Shown here: positions 21,879 through 32,579 of the stretch, piece by piece
Layout: every line of letters starts with the position of its first letter
Position numbering within the stretch: position 1 is the first letter of the stretch
Assembly (NCBI GenBank): GCA_008729055.1
Contig: SDUX01000005.1
Span: 3,743,062 to 3,807,061 of the forward strand
Origin: Pyropia haitanensis
Taxonomy: Eukaryota > Rhodophyta > Bangiophyceae > Bangiales > Bangiaceae
Length of the DNA stretch: 64,000 nt
Direction: 5' to 3'
Made by a program: the position numbers and the translations under genes
Notes under the pieces: model-generated
Seen by the model: the letters and a program-made list of their open reading frames with translations, nothing else
Database searches by the model: none
What the model was told of the DNA's origin: nothing

Positions 21879-23517
21879 AACAGTCCAGCCGTCCCGGCGG
21901 ACGTCCAATCATCTGCCACTTGCAGATCTCTCGGGGGGTGGCGAGATTGCATCTCCCCAGGGGGGGGGGGCTAAGGATACGAGGATCACAGCTCGTGACG
22001 CTCGCACCTCATTGGGTGGACGGAAAGATCTGGCCCAGTGTCGTGAGGGACACGTAGGGGCCGGGGGCGCCACGCCCACACACGCGTGTCGTGCGGGCCC
22101 GCCCGCGCCCGGGGCGGTCGAGCACATCTCGTGGCCCGGGTGGCGTGGGCCGTGTCAGGGGGGGGGGCTAGTGCAGTGTCCGCCCGCACCCCCCCCCTTC
22201 CACATAACCTCCCGCGAGGGGTGGGGCGTGGTGACTCATCACCCCCCTCCCTCCGAGGGCCTGGCGTGCCGCCTTGGCACGCCGGGTGCGGGGCGTGGCG
22301 TGCCGCCTGGGCACGCCCCACGCGGGGCGCGGGGTGTGCTCACTCGGCACACATCGTGCAGGGTGCGGGGTGTGCCCACTCGGCACACCTCGCACATAAC
22401 GGGCACCTCCTCCTGTTGCTGTTCCTGGGAGTCTCCAGGGACACGCAGGAGGAGTATCTCCAGGGGGGCACCGAGCCAACTGGGCTCGGGCTCCTCAGGT
22501 GCCGGGGGGGGGGCGGGGGGTGAGTTGCCACTCCGCCCCCATATCCGTCGCCTCACCCCAGGCCGGGGTGACGCTTCCCCCGGGACAAGAGTTTCCCCCC
22601 GGGGCCGTCCGGTCGGGGCGCTTCTCCCCTTCCTTTCCCCTTTGTTTTTCCCTTGGTGTCGTGGGTGCGGGGCGGTGGTCGGGGCGCTGCTCCGCCCTTC
22701 CCGGCCCCTGTGTCGGGCGCGTGCTCCCCCTCCCCCTCGGTCGGGTGGGTGTCATCCCGGTGTTTTCCTCTTCCGCCCCTCGGTCGGGCGGTCGGCGGCG
22801 GGGGTGTCTTCCCCTTCCTCCCCTCGGTCGGGCGGTCGGCGGCGGGGGTGTGTTCTCCCCCTTCCTCCCCTCGGTCCGGTGGGCGTCTTCCGTTGGTGGG
22901 GGGTGGTGCTGTTCTCCTCCTTCGCCGCTGGGTCGGGCGGCCGGCGGTCGGCGGGTGTCTCCCTCCCCTTCCTCTGGGTCGGGCGCTCGTCGGTGGGGCG
23001 TGTGTCGTCCCTGTCCGCCTTTGTGTCGGGCGGTCGTCCGTGGGGGGGTGTGTCGTCCCTGTCCGCCTCTGTGTCGGGCGGCCGGCGGTCGGGGTGGTGC
23101 TTCCTCTTCCGCCCCTTGGTCGGGCGGCTGCCGGCGGGGGTGACTTGAGTCGGTTCCCCCCCCCCCCCCCATTATTATTATTCTTTTTTTTTTTTTTCTT
23201 TTGTCTTTTTTTTTTTGTGCTTGAGTCGAGGGAGGTGTTGCGGGTCGTGGGTGGAGTCGTCCCACTTCCCGCGGAGCTCGCCCTCGCCAAGTCGGTCAAG
23301 GGGTGGTGACGGGGGGCGTGGGTCGTGTCCCCCCTCCAGAGCTCTACATCACCAAGTTGGTCAAGATGTCGGCGGGGGCGTGGGTCGTGTCCCCCCCCTT
23401 TATGATCAAGAAGAATTTTGTTTTGTTGGTATCGACTGTGACACCTCCCCCCTACTTGACTCAGTAGGGGGAGTCATCCCCCTCCCCGACTTTGGGGTGG
23501 GGGTGACGTACCTCTGG
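21879..23517 (-). repeat. 3' non-coding region of element 2 with minisatellite and poly(A)
   Basis: It corresponds to 9592-11241 of element 1. The first ~650 bp and the last ~300 bp are nearly the same in both. The middle (about 22680-23150) is a GGTCGGGCGG-type minisatellite with different unit number and order, followed by interrupted T runs at 23180-23217. No element-sense protein is convincing here. Confidence 0.7.
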
Positions 23518-26500
23518 CTACGTCGCCTGAGTTGGGCGACGCCTCATAGGTATTTTTGCCACGTGGCAATACCGACGGACCTTCTCAGTTGGAAGGTCCT
23601 CCACATATTCCCATGTGTCGGAGTCCGACCCATACCCAAACCATCTGACACGGAGCATGAGTCGCCCCGATTCATCGTACCCGTGTCCGACGAATTTATC
23701 GAACACGGCTTCCATTGGCTTATTGGAAGTTGACGGCAAGGCTGGGACTTGCCATGCCTTGAGTGCCCGAGCCCAAGCTGGGTCTCCCTCGGGTGGTTCG
23801 GGAGCGCGAGTTGCGTGATTCCCATTGATAGTACGGATGCCATCGTCACTCTCGATGGTCAACCGACGCCCATCCATCTTCAATATTTGATATGGTCCCA
23901 GAGTCTTGAAGACCAATTTCCCGCCCGGTTTGTCATGGGCATTCACGTACACCCATTCTCCAACTCGGAGGGGGTTGCGTCGACTCCGAACTCGGATGTC
24001 GAAATTCTTTTTGTACCTCGCCTGCGCCTTGTCCATGGTCTTCTGGACAAGGGGCATCATCTCTTCCAACTTATGGAGGAGGGCGGCCTTAGCTTGACCC
24101 GGAGTTTGGGTCGACGTGTCACCCTCAGTCTGGTTGAGGCGTTTAATGGCCACTGGCTTGAGTCGCCGTGGACATACAAAGGCAAACGGTGCCTCTCCCG
24201 TGCTACTGTGCACTTGGGAGTTGTACGCTGTCACAAGTAGTGACGCGTAGCGCGCCCATGTGACTACATGGTCGTGCACATAGTGACGCAACTGGCGCAC
24301 TAGTGTCTTATTGAAGCGCTCCACCTGCCCATTAGTCTGGGGGTGGTACGGGGTGGCGTAGTTTGTTTCCACCCCGAGCATCTTCAGGACTCCCTGGTAT
24401 AGGACGGACGCGAACTGCGGTCCGTTGTCCGAAAGGACAGAGTCCGGGATACCATAACTGGCTATCCAGACGTCGAGCAACTCGCTCAAGACGTCCAAGG
24501 CAGTGGTGTCCTTGAGTGGGGCCACCCGTGTGAGCTTAGTGAAGCGATCACACATCACCAGAAGGTACTCATACCCTTCTGGTGTTCGAGGCAGTGGACC
24601 AAGTAGGTCCACGGCAATTGCTGCGAACGGCTCTGTCGCAGGGAAGAGGCGCATAGTGGACGTCTCCCTGGCCTCCATGAGTCGGTTTTGTGCGCAAGTC
24701 GCGCACGAGGCCACATGCCCATACACATCAGCCACAAGTGATGGCCAATAATAATTTTTTCTCAGGGTCTGATACAACTTGGTCGACCCTGGGTGGGCAC
24801 CCAACGGGGAGGAGTGTTCCCGTTGGAGGATGTCTTTCCTCAGACTCTCGGGAACAACAACTTGTTGTTCTCCTTGGGTATGTCCCCGCCGGCATAAAAT
24901 GCCGTCTTCACTGAAGAAGAACCGAGTTGGTTCGGGGCTGTCCAACTCCTTCTTGAGTTGCTGACAGAGTTTGTCAGACTCTTGTGCCTGGACGAGTTTG
25001 TCCTTAGGCAACGGTAGGAGGCGGGCCATCTCCGGCCGCCTCGGGTCGAGTACTGACCCTGACCGTGTGGTGACTCCCACATGAGGGATTTCCTCTGGGA
25101 TGGGTACTGAGTCGTACCCATCCGTCGGTATGCGAGACATGGCGTCCGCAACCGCGTGCTTTTGACCCGACTTATACTCAACGTCGAAGTCAAACTCAGC
25201 GAGGCGAAGTCGCCATCGATTGAGTCGATTATTCGAGCACGCTGTAGTGGTAAGTATCCACTTCAGGGCTCGGTGATCACATCGAACGAGGAACCTCCCT
25301 CCTTCGATGTAGGGTCGTAGCATGGTGACTGCCCATACTACGCCCAGGCCTTCCAGTTCCGTCACAGTGTAGTTCTTCTGTGCCGAGGATAGGCCCTTAC
25401 TATAGTAGCCCACGGGCAGATACTCGCCCGTGGTCTGTTGCTGGAGCAAGCAACAACCAAGTTGGTCGTAACTCGCGTCCACATCTATGATGTAGTGGCC
25501 CCCGAGTCTGGGGATGGCCAACACCGGCGGGTTGCAAAGAAGTTCTTTCAACCGCTCAAACGCTTCTCGCTCCTCTTGGGTCGGAGGGTCGAGGCGCTTG
25601 GGCCGCTTGGGACTTACCAAGCGGTTCAAGGGTGCAGACACTTTGGCAAAGTTTGCCGTGAAGCGTCTGTACACATTGCACATGCCCAGAAAACTCCTGA
25701 GCTGTGTCTGCGTCAAGGGGTAACTTGCCCGACGCAGTGCCACGAGGTTTTTCTCGTTGACACTGATGCTACCTGGTCGAACCACATGACCTAGGTAGGC
25801 CACCTCATTACTGAAGAGGTGGCACTTGGCTGGCTTCAGTGTCACTCCTGCCCTACTCAGCAGGGTGAACACATTGTCCAAGTGGGACAAGTGTTCTTCG
25901 GCAGTTCCGGAGAACACAATGATGTCGTCTAAATAGACGAGGGCATACTGCCATTTGACTCCGGCAAGTATCATGTCAATAGCACGCTGAAAAGTCGCAG
26001 GTGCATTGCATAGCCCAAACGGCAACCTCACGCACTGATAAACTCCACAGTGACACGTGAAGGCCGTGAGTGGCCGATCCTCCTTACGTATGGGGATCTG
26101 CCAGTACCCCGCGTTGCAGTCCAACGTGGAGAAGAACTTTGCCTCACCAAGTGAGTCGAGACAATCGTCCATACGGGGTAAAGGGTAACTGTCCTTTACC
26201 GTCCGTTCATTCAACTTGCGGTAGTCAATGCAAAACCGCATGGTGCCGTCGGGTTTGGGCACCAGGACTATGGGGCTGGCCCACTCGCCTGAGCTGGGCT
26301 CAATGACCCCAAGGTCCTTCATCCGTTGGACCTGCTTCCGGGTAAGTTCCCGAGAGGCAGGGCCCATACGGTAGGGGTTCAAGCGGACTGGCTTGACCCC
26401 AGGCTTCAACACGATTCTGTGTTCGGTGGCCTTGATGAGTCCAAGGTCACCATTCCACAACTTGTGGTGCTTTTGGATGAGTTTATCCAAGCGATCAGGC

Positions 26501-27510
26501 AGGCACTTCGGGACATTTTCCCGATGCACCGTCGGCGAGTCTGCCGACGGCTTTGGGTCCGGAGGAAAGGGAGTCTTCTCCTCCATTGCCTTCCACTGCT
26601 GTTGAGTCACAGCGGTGACATTCCCCTCGTGGGTGGAGATGCTCGCGATCTTCATTCCACGCGGGATGCGTCGAGGAGTCTTCGACACATTGAGGACCTC
26701 GACGACCCAAGTCTGGTCAGTCCCACAAGTCATGGGTCCAGGTGCAACTTGCACCTGGTGGTTCTCATACGTCTTGTCGAGGGGGAATACAAACCCGTTT
26801 CCCTGAAACGATGTACGAACTTGTACATACGTCCTCGACCGGGGAGGGATGCACACTCCCTTGAGCACATGCACCGACTCAGTGCTGCCATCTGTCTTAC
26901 GAGGACTCTCCCGTGCCTTGGGAGTCTTCGGGGAGACAGTGGCCCCTTTACGCAAGATGGGGACAGTTTCCCCATTGAGCATGCGAATAAACCCTTCGGG
27001 TCCCCGGACTTCGGGTACGTGGGTGTCCACGTAGTCGGTACCCAGGAGTACTGGGACCGACATGCGTGGTACAACCCCAAAGGTCACCTCAGTCTGGTAT
27101 GACCCAATGCATACACTCAATGCAATTGAACCCACAATGGGGAGGAGTCCCCCATTGACATCAAACATACGCCATGTCGAGCGGTCAACTTGACTCACCT
27201 CGACTCCCTCAGGCAACAACTCCTGCCTGATGAGGGACACCGGCGAACCCGTGTCGACTATGACACGGGAAGCAAACTCATACCCATCGCACAGCCAAAG
27301 TCTGGCTGCGACTTGGTAGTTACTCCCTACCAAGACAGATACGATCCGACTTGGGTCGTATCGCCGCGAGGGGGCCTTGCCTTGAGGTCTCACCCCTCGA
27401 GGGCGTTGTAAGAGCTTCACCCGCCCATGAGTCGGCGTCGGGTGAAGTTCCCCTTGACCTGCCGCCGAGGTCTGTGGGGTCAACTCGACTCCAGCGGCTA
27501 GGCGTTTCCC
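23518..27510 (-). CDS. pol: pol of element 2: protease, RT, RNase H, integrase, chromodomain
   Basis: The frame is open from the slip site to the stop, about 1330 codons. Counting from a TTG at 27483: aspartic protease with DTG near residue 78; reverse transcriptase with its catalytic YLDD near 517 (YIDD or YVDD is more common); RNase H with acidic residues near 668, 709 and 736; integrase with HHCC finger near 890-930 and catalytic D, D, E near 961 (AVDLLGP), 1025 (SDNGPQF) and 1061 (QVERFN); and a chromodomain near 1256-1311 with RVRWFGYGSDSDTWEYVEDL. The chromodomain defines it as a chromovirus and would direct integration to marked chromatin. There is no ATG near the start of the frame, which supports synthesis as a Gag-Pol fusion by frameshifting. 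Confidence 0.95.
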   Translation of the reverse strand, partial: GKRLAAGVELTPQTSAAGQGELHPTPTHGRVKLLQRPRGVRPQGKAPSRRYDPSRIVSVLVGSNYQVAARLWLCDGYEFASRVIVDTGSPVSLIRQELLPEGVEVSQVDRSTWRMFDVNGGLLPIVGSIALSVCIGSYQTEVTFGVVPRMSVPVLLGTDYVDTHVPEVRGPEGFIRMLNGETVPILRKGATVSPKTPKARESPRKTDGSTESVHVLKGVCIPPRSRTYVQVRTSFQGNGFVFPLDKTYENHQVQVAPGPMTCGTDQTWVVEVLNVSKTPRRIPRGMKIASISTHEGNVTAVTQQQWKAMEEKTPFPPDPKPSADSPTVHRENVPKCLPDRLDKLIQKHHKLWNGDLGLIKATEHRIVLKPGVKPVRLNPYRMGPASRELTRKQVQRMKDLGVIEPSSGEWASPIVLVPKPDGTMRFCIDYRKLNERTVKDSYPLPRMDDCLDSLGEAKFFSTLDCNAGYWQIPIRKEDRPLTAFTCHCGVYQCVRLPFGLCNAPATFQRAIDMILAGVKWQYALVYLDDIIVFSGTAEEHLSHLDNVFTLLSRAGVTLKPAKCHLFSNEVAYLGHVVRPGSISVNEKNLVALRRASYPLTQTQLRSFLGMCNVYRRFTANFAKVSAPLNRLVSPKRPKRLDPPTQEEREAFERLKELLCNPPVLAIPRLGGHYIIDVDASYDQLGCCLLQQQTTGEYLPVGYYSKGLSSAQKNYTVTELEGLGVVWAVTMLRPYIEGGRFLVRCDHRALKWILTTTACSNNRLNRWRLRLAEFDFDVEYKSGQKHAVADAMSRIPTDGYDSVPIPEEIPHVGVTTRSGSVLDPRRPEMARLLPLPKDKLVQAQESDKLCQQLKKELDSPEPTRFFFSEDGILCRRGHTQGEQQVVVPESLRKDILQREHSSPLGAHPGSTKLYQTLRKNYYWPSLVADVYGHVASCATCAQNRLMEARETSTMRLFPATEPFAAIAVDLLGPLPRTPEGYEYLLVMCDRFTKLTRVAPLKDTTALDVLSELLDVWIASYGIPDSVLSDNGPQFASVLYQGVLKMLGVETNYATPYHPQTNGQVERFNKTLVRQLRHYVHDHVVTWARYASLLVTAYNSQVHSSTGEAPFAFVCPRRLKPVAIKRLNQTEGDTSTQTPGQAKAALLHKLEEMMPLVQKTMDKAQARYKKNFDIRVRSRRNPLRVGEWVYVNAHDKPGGKLVFKTLGPYQILKMDGRRLTIESDDGIRTINGNHATRAPEPPEGDPAWARALKAWQVPALPSTSNKPMEAVFDKFVGHGYDESGRLMLRVRWFGYGSDSDTWEYVEDLPTEKVRRYCHVAKIPMRRRPTQAT

Positions 27511-29258
27511 TCACCCGAGTCGGATGAGGAAGGGGTGCTCTCACTCGAGCTTGAGGTGGGTGCCTCCCCCTCCTCAAGACTCTTGTCAGTCCCCTCCGGC
27601 CCCTGTTGGGTAATGGCACCAACCCGAGGTGGGTTGGAGCGGGAACTCGGGGGAGTTCCCCGGGTCCCAAGACTCATGCTGCGAGCCAAGATGGCTCGCA
27701 GACGCGAGTCCAAGGCGGGGCACTGAGACGCCCAGTGGCCCGTCTTTGAGCACTGCCAACACGGCCGGTCGCTCTTCGATGTCGGTGGCGTCGCCTTTCC
27801 CTGGGGAGTTTCCGGGATGGCCGCCACGACATCAGCTTCCTCCTGAGTCGAGGTAGCAGCCACTGCCGGGCGTACCCGAGGGTACTGGGCCGCCCTGGCC
27901 GCGCGACGAAGGCGAGTCGCCTCCGCGCTCTTGGTTTCCTTCTCTCGCTCTTTCCGTTGGTCCGACACGATCCAACGGTATTCTTCGCCCTTGGTTTGGG
28001 CGACGCGGGCCAACTCGGCCAGCGTCATACCAGGCGTGTTGCGCTCGCGCACAGTCGCGCGAGCGGAACGGTGGACACCCTCCACAAAACGCCCTTTGAT
28101 GACGCCTTGTGGATGAATAGATCCACAAAGGACGTTCAGCTGACGGAGTCTCTCAGCGAACGTCCGCTCGTCCTCACCCTCACTCTGGGTGGCACGATTG
28201 AACTCCTCTACCTGCGCGGCGAGAGACGCCTCGTCCGCGTGGTAGCGCAACACCCAGTTGATCAACTCCAAGTAGGAGGAGACCTCACCGGGGTTGCCGC
28301 CATGCCGACTTGGCATGACGCTCATCACCTCGGAGCGGAGTGGCTCCTTGGTGAAGTCCTGAAGCATGAAGAACGCCTCTGCTTCAGAGACATCATTGTC
28401 ATCACAGGCTTTTGCGAACTTACGCAAAAAGTGGAAGACCTTCAGTGGCGGGGTCCCGTCCCACTCAGACCGGACCCCGAAGGACTGAGCCACGTCCTTC
28501 TTGCGCCGGCCCAGAGTATGGGCCTGGCGGTTCGTGTAGGTCACCGACTTGTTGACCAACGCGTACGTCTCACAGTCGAAGACGTCCGCGTATAGAGGAT
28601 TGTTAACCACGATCTTCTTGGGGATCTCCCGGACTTTGGGACGATCCCGTGGCTCCTGCCGTCCATGTCGGACGGCCTCCTGCCTACTCGACGCCTCGCT
28701 CGAGTGGGCAGGCGAACGAGAACGGTACTCTCGGCGGGGAGCAACTTGCTCCCCACGCCGCTCATGCCGGGAGGCCTGCCCAGGCGCAGGAGACTTTTCC
28801 TGTAGCGCCCGCCCCACCTCCTCACGCACAACTTGTGCGATGGCTGTCACCACACTGGCATCCAGGCTCCCGGTGGACCCCGGCGGAGCTCGACTTGAGC
28901 TACCGCCCGGTCCTTCCGGAACCAAAGGGGGCGCGGACTCGCCGTCCCGGGGTACGGAGCCTCTGCCCCCAGCACCCAAGGCCGGCAGTCCCGTGCCGAA
29001 GAGAGTATCATCATCCTCCGGTAGGGGCACCTGAGCCGGAGTCTGGCTCGGCACACCCGCCGGAGGAGGGCGACCTCCGCTTGAGTCGACGGAGGATGGC
29101 GTAGGTCGGAATCTGGCCGAACGCCGAAGGGGTCGCCCCTGGCGACCCGACTCATCCACGCTGCCCGTCCTGGGGGGTACTCCGCCCGAAGGGGGACGCA
29201 TCCGCTCCCCCTCCCCAGGTACAAACGGCGCGGCGGGAGAGTCTTCCGCGCCCGCCAT
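27498..29258 (-). CDS. gag: gag of element 2
   Basis: A 586-residue Gag nearly identical to that of element 1. It has a basic, proline-rich N-terminal third, a capsid-like helical core, and a CX2CX4HX4C zinc knuckle (CWQCSKTGHWASQC) about 85 residues from the end. It stops with TAG at 27498-27500. Scattered substitutions relative to element 1 are mostly conservative (for example FQFLRKF versus FHFLRKF), as expected of recent relatives. Confidence 0.92.
   Translation of the reverse strand: MAGAEDSPAAPFVPGEGERMRPPSGGVPPRTGSVDESGRQGRPLRRSARFRPTPSSVDSSGGRPPPAGVPSQTPAQVPLPEDDDTLFGTGLPALGAGGRGSVPRDGESAPPLVPEGPGGSSSRAPPGSTGSLDASVVTAIAQVVREEVGRALQEKSPAPGQASRHERRGEQVAPRREYRSRSPAHSSEASSRQEAVRHGRQEPRDRPKVREIPKKIVVNNPLYADVFDCETYALVNKSVTYTNRQAHTLGRRKKDVAQSFGVRSEWDGTPPLKVFHFLRKFAKACDDNDVSEAEAFFMLQDFTKEPLRSEVMSVMPSRHGGNPGEVSSYLELINWVLRYHADEASLAAQVEEFNRATQSEGEDERTFAERLRQLNVLCGSIHPQGVIKGRFVEGVHRSARATVRERNTPGMTLAELARVAQTKGEEYRWIVSDQRKEREKETKSAEATRLRRAARAAQYPRVRPAVAATSTQEEADVVAAIPETPQGKATPPTSKSDRPCWQCSKTGHWASQCPALDSRLRAILARSMSLGTRGTPPSSRSNPPRVGAITQQGPEGTDKSLEEGEAPTSSSSESTPSSSDSGEGNA
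27504..27510 (-). promoter_or_regulatory. -1 ribosomal frameshift site GGGAAAC, element 2
   Basis: Same sequence, same distance to the gag stop and same downstream stem as in element 1. Here both frames are open on either side, so the site would yield a full Gag-Pol. Confidence 0.8.
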
Positions 29259-29546
29259 CACTCCGGGACTCGAGTTGAGTCACCAAAATGACGTTACGGT
29301 GCCCAGAGTCGGGGATCGTCGGCGTGGGAGCACGGAACACAACCGCCCCTTTGCTTACGCGACGAAAGCGGTGAAGGGTCGTTACTCCGTGTCCCTGTCC
29401 GAGCTCCGGACGCTCACCTTGTCGCCCCGCGAACCTCGGAGTACGAGGGGGAGTCGATGAGACGGCTCGAAGTCACGGTGCCGTAGGGGGAGAGAAACCA
29501 ACTCAGTTTCCCCACCAAAGGAGGGGACTCCGAGTCGATGTCCTCT

Positions 29547-29563
29547 CCCCCGCTGATCCACCA
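29547..29563 (-). promoter_or_regulatory. Primer-binding site candidate, element 2
   Basis: CCCCCGCTGATCCACCA on the plus strand, two nt inside the 5' LTR, identical to element 1. Confidence 0.65.
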
Positions 29564-29565
29564 AC

Positions 29566-30088
29566 TGTAGCAGTATGGCTACGCCGACCCACAACTTGTG
29601 GGGGCGGAACACGCACGCTCGGGTCCCAACTTGGAACACCGGAAGCAACCCGTGCAACACCAACACGCGACTTGCGTGTGACGAGTGGCCGACTCGCCAA
29701 GGCACGAACAAGATGTGTCGGAGCCAGACGGAGTTTACTTGGCAGCCAAGGGGGGGGCCCTCCCCGCCTTGCTGTCCCGCGCATATAAACCCTCGTGTGC
29801 ACGCATGCGCGCGCACACCCCTCGCAAAACACGCAAAAAATGAACTCTCAGACCACCCAATAAAAAGGCTCCACAATCAAAGCAAGCAAGCGTAGAAATC
29901 CGTCTGGCTCCCGCGCAAAAATCCCCAAGATACGAACCACTGCAATACTCTGCAAATGGGGTGCCGAAAGTCCCAGTCGGAATTTCGAGCTGAAATCGGA
30001 ATATTTCACTGATGGGTCGGGTGAAATCCAATCTCAATTCTGAGCCACTTGCTCCGAATATTCAAACCCAGATTCGGGGTTTGTCACA
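29566..30088 (-). repeat. LTR of element 2 (5' LTR)
   Basis: It is 523 bp with ATGAACTCTCAG, CTCCCGCGC, CCCCAAGATAC and AAATGGGGTG. It is followed by the right target duplication GTCGG (30089-30093). Confidence 0.95.
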
Positions 30089-32174
30089 GTCGGGCGCGGC
30101 CACGCTCGCGGCGCGACTGCCAGGCCCGCCACTTGGGGGAGGCACACGCGTCGTCGGAGCAAATCTGACAACCGACGGCGTTGGCGTGGCGTTCTCTGTG
30201 TCGCGCCCGGCGACGCCTGCGGAAGCGGACGCGTCCGACGTGGCGGCGGCGACGCGGCGGCGTGATGGTGCGCGCGTGCGTCCGCGGCTGGCGGGCTCGC
30301 CAACGACACAGCTGGAGAAGCGGGGTTGCCCTGTGGCTGACGTCAAGACGCTGACGATTGTGTCGGCGGATCCCGGCGTCCGCGCGGTCGTGACAGCGGT
30401 GTCAAGTGGCCAAAAGGCCGCCGCGTGGGCACCGCGCCCTCGCATCTGGGCGCAGCGCCTGGAGCGCGCGCGGCTGGTGGCCAATGACGCGCTACTGCGA
30501 GCCGTATTGGCGGTCGACGCCGTTGTGACGCGTGTGGCCGGCCTTTCCGCGTCGGCAACTGTGGCGGTGGAGGCAGCGGCCGACGCGGCGGCCGGGATCG
30601 CGCCGGCGGTGGTACCGCTGCAGGCGCCCGGCGGGCGCACTGAGGACCGCCGTACGCGGCCGAGGGCGGAAGAAGACACGGGTGCGCGGTCACCATCAGC
30701 TCAGAGGCGGCGTGTCGAAGAGGTGGCGGGGGCTGGCGGCGGGACAACCCGCGACGGCAGTGCGGCTGCGCCGTAAGCTACTGCGGCAGCGCGTACCGCA
30801 CGATCGCCCGGCAGTTGGGGCAGCCCGTCCGCACCCACAGCGCCCGGCGCGATGGCGGTCGCTGACGAGAGGCACGCACCGCGCCGCTGTGTGCGCCGCG
30901 TGCGTGGCCCCGCGCGGCGCGCACGGCAAGATGGCCGCGTCGAGCTCCGCGCCGCCGTGGGCGGACTGCAGGCGGCGACCGGGCGCCGCCGGTGGCGCGT
31001 TCCTCGGCACGCGGCGGTGCGCGTGGCAAGGGCGTGGCTGCCGCGGTCGACGCGCGGGGTCGTGGCGGCCGACGTCCACGGCGGCAGCGCGCCCTTGGAG
31101 GCGTACCGAGTGGACCGTGCGGGCGCCATGGAGGCTGACTGCACAGCGGCGGAGGCGTACGCGGCTGCGCTGCGTGGCCTGGCCGGCTGCGTACGCGCGG
31201 CGACGCACGCCAGTCGCGGGCACGGTGCCTCCCCCCCTGCGGGCGCCGTGTACACACTGTCACGGGGCCGACATCATGAGGCATGTGGCAATGGCATGAC
31301 GGCGCGCGCGGTGGCAGCCCATCGCGCGGCAGCTGTGGAGCGCATCACGCAGCTGGGCGACACTGCGGGCGTGCGGACGCCCGAGCAAGTGACCGAGCAC
31401 GCATCGATTTCTGTGGCAGACGCAGAAGCGGTGCGCGTCGCGTCGCGCTCGTGGCTGGCCGTCCGCACTCAGGCGCTGTACGGAGACCTGTGGGGCGCGG
31501 AGGGAACGCGCGGTCTGCGTACGGCGCGGCTGCACGCAGTGCTGCAGCGCGGAAGGTTTGCTGCGCAGGTGGCGCGCGAACTGACCGGCGGCCGCTTACG
31601 CCGTGTGGTGGATGGGGCTGTCGCGGCGGTGGCGATTGGCGACGCTGCGGCGCGCGGCGGGGCGCTGCACCTGACGCGTCGCCTGCGACACCTGTGCTGG
31701 ACGGTGGACGTGCCCGAGCGGAACACGAGCCAAGCGTGCGACGGCTGTCACTCGCGGCTGGCGCTGGTGTTTCCCTCGCCGGGGTCGCCGCCGCGGGTGC
31801 CCCGCGGCACGCGTGTGTGCGGGCGCCGGCGCGGCACGCGCGGCCGCCGCGGCCGGCCGAGCACTGCGCATCCCGCGGGGTGGCAGCGCGGCGCGCCGCT
31901 GCGCGACGCACGTCGGCGGGCGGCGTGTCGAGAAGCGGGCGCCGAAGCCGCAGCGGCCCGAGCGGCTGCGCACCCGCGGCCGCACGCGGGCCCCGTGTTC
32001 TGGGCTCACCGCTACTCGGCGGTGTGGTGCGTCAAGCAGTGCGTCGAGCCCAGCTGGGCGCGCGGCATGGTCAACCGCGACGTCACGGCGGCGGCCAACA
32101 TTGGCTGGCGCACGTGGCAGTCCGTACGCGGGCGCCCGTGCTACCCGTTCCGGACCGCAGCCCACGTTCGGTGA
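30089..32174 (+). pseudogene. Fanzor-like nuclease pseudogene, segment C (RuvC catalytic part)
   Basis: This is the diagnostic part of the split gene. It opens with GANLTTDGVGVAFSV, like the conserved TDG stretch before RuvC in Fanzor proteins. RuvC-I is IVSADPGVRAVVTAV (Asp at 30369). Near the end come PERNTSQACDGCHSRL (Glu at 31716, CX2C at 31737-31748), a second cysteine pair WCVKQC (32025-32042), and RuvC-III NRDVTAAANIG (Asp at 32079). The order DPG, E-TS-C-C, C-C, RDV-AA-NI matches TnpB/Fanzor, and a glutamate just before the zinc finger is the rearranged position reported for Fanzors. A TAA at 30774-30776 breaks the frame, and 30600-30900 may be shifted (another frame reads plausibly there). 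The insert between RuvC-I and RuvC-III, 570 residues, is unusually long. Confidence 0.72.
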
Positions 32175-32579
32175 GCCCGTGTGGACTGGAACGACCGCAC
32201 GGGCGGGGAGGAGGCCGCGCGAGCTGCCGGTGGGCAGCCGAACTGCGCGGGGCGGGCACCGGCTGACGCGCTGGTCGCGGCGAGCGGTGAGGGGGACGAC
32301 GCGGCCGCAGATGGGGGCGGGGCGGCACCTCTTGCGTGAGACGGTTCAACACCGCGGTGCTCACGTGGGGTGCCCCCCCGCCGTTGCGTGCGGCTGCCAG
32401 TTCCACCTCTCCGACGAGCCGCAATGCGGGTAATTGTCGGATGTTCATTATCTCCGGAGATGAGAGTCTTGGCGAGAGCGAGGATTTTTACCGAGGGGTC
32501 GGTCCCCTGCCGGCGGTAAGCCATCGTTCACGGTCCAATATTCTACTGAAATTCCGTACAAACTTCGCCTTGAACTTCA
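32175..32579. other. Intergenic
   Basis: This 405-bp gap separates the Fanzor-like pseudogene from the convergent DUF1997 gene. The GC-rich first part gives way to ordinary composition from about 32400. No terminal repeat of a Fanzor-carrying transposon and no guide-RNA-like element could be recognised by eye. Confidence 0.4.

Larger units (their letters stand above)
21343..30088 (-). mobile_element. Ty3/gypsy chromovirus, element 2 (coding-intact)
   Basis: A full element of 8746 bp in the minus orientation, the same family as element 1. It has TG...CA LTRs (21343-21865 and 29566-30088), identical primer-binding and polypurine sites, open gag, an open 1.3-kb-residue pol and the same frameshift signal. 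It is flanked by GTCGG at 21338-21342 and 30089-30093. The two LTRs differ at only two positions that I found (CCAACATAC/CCAAGATAC and GGAGTG/GGGGTG), so it is younger than element 1. It is the best candidate in the window for an autonomous, possibly active element. Confidence 0.95.
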
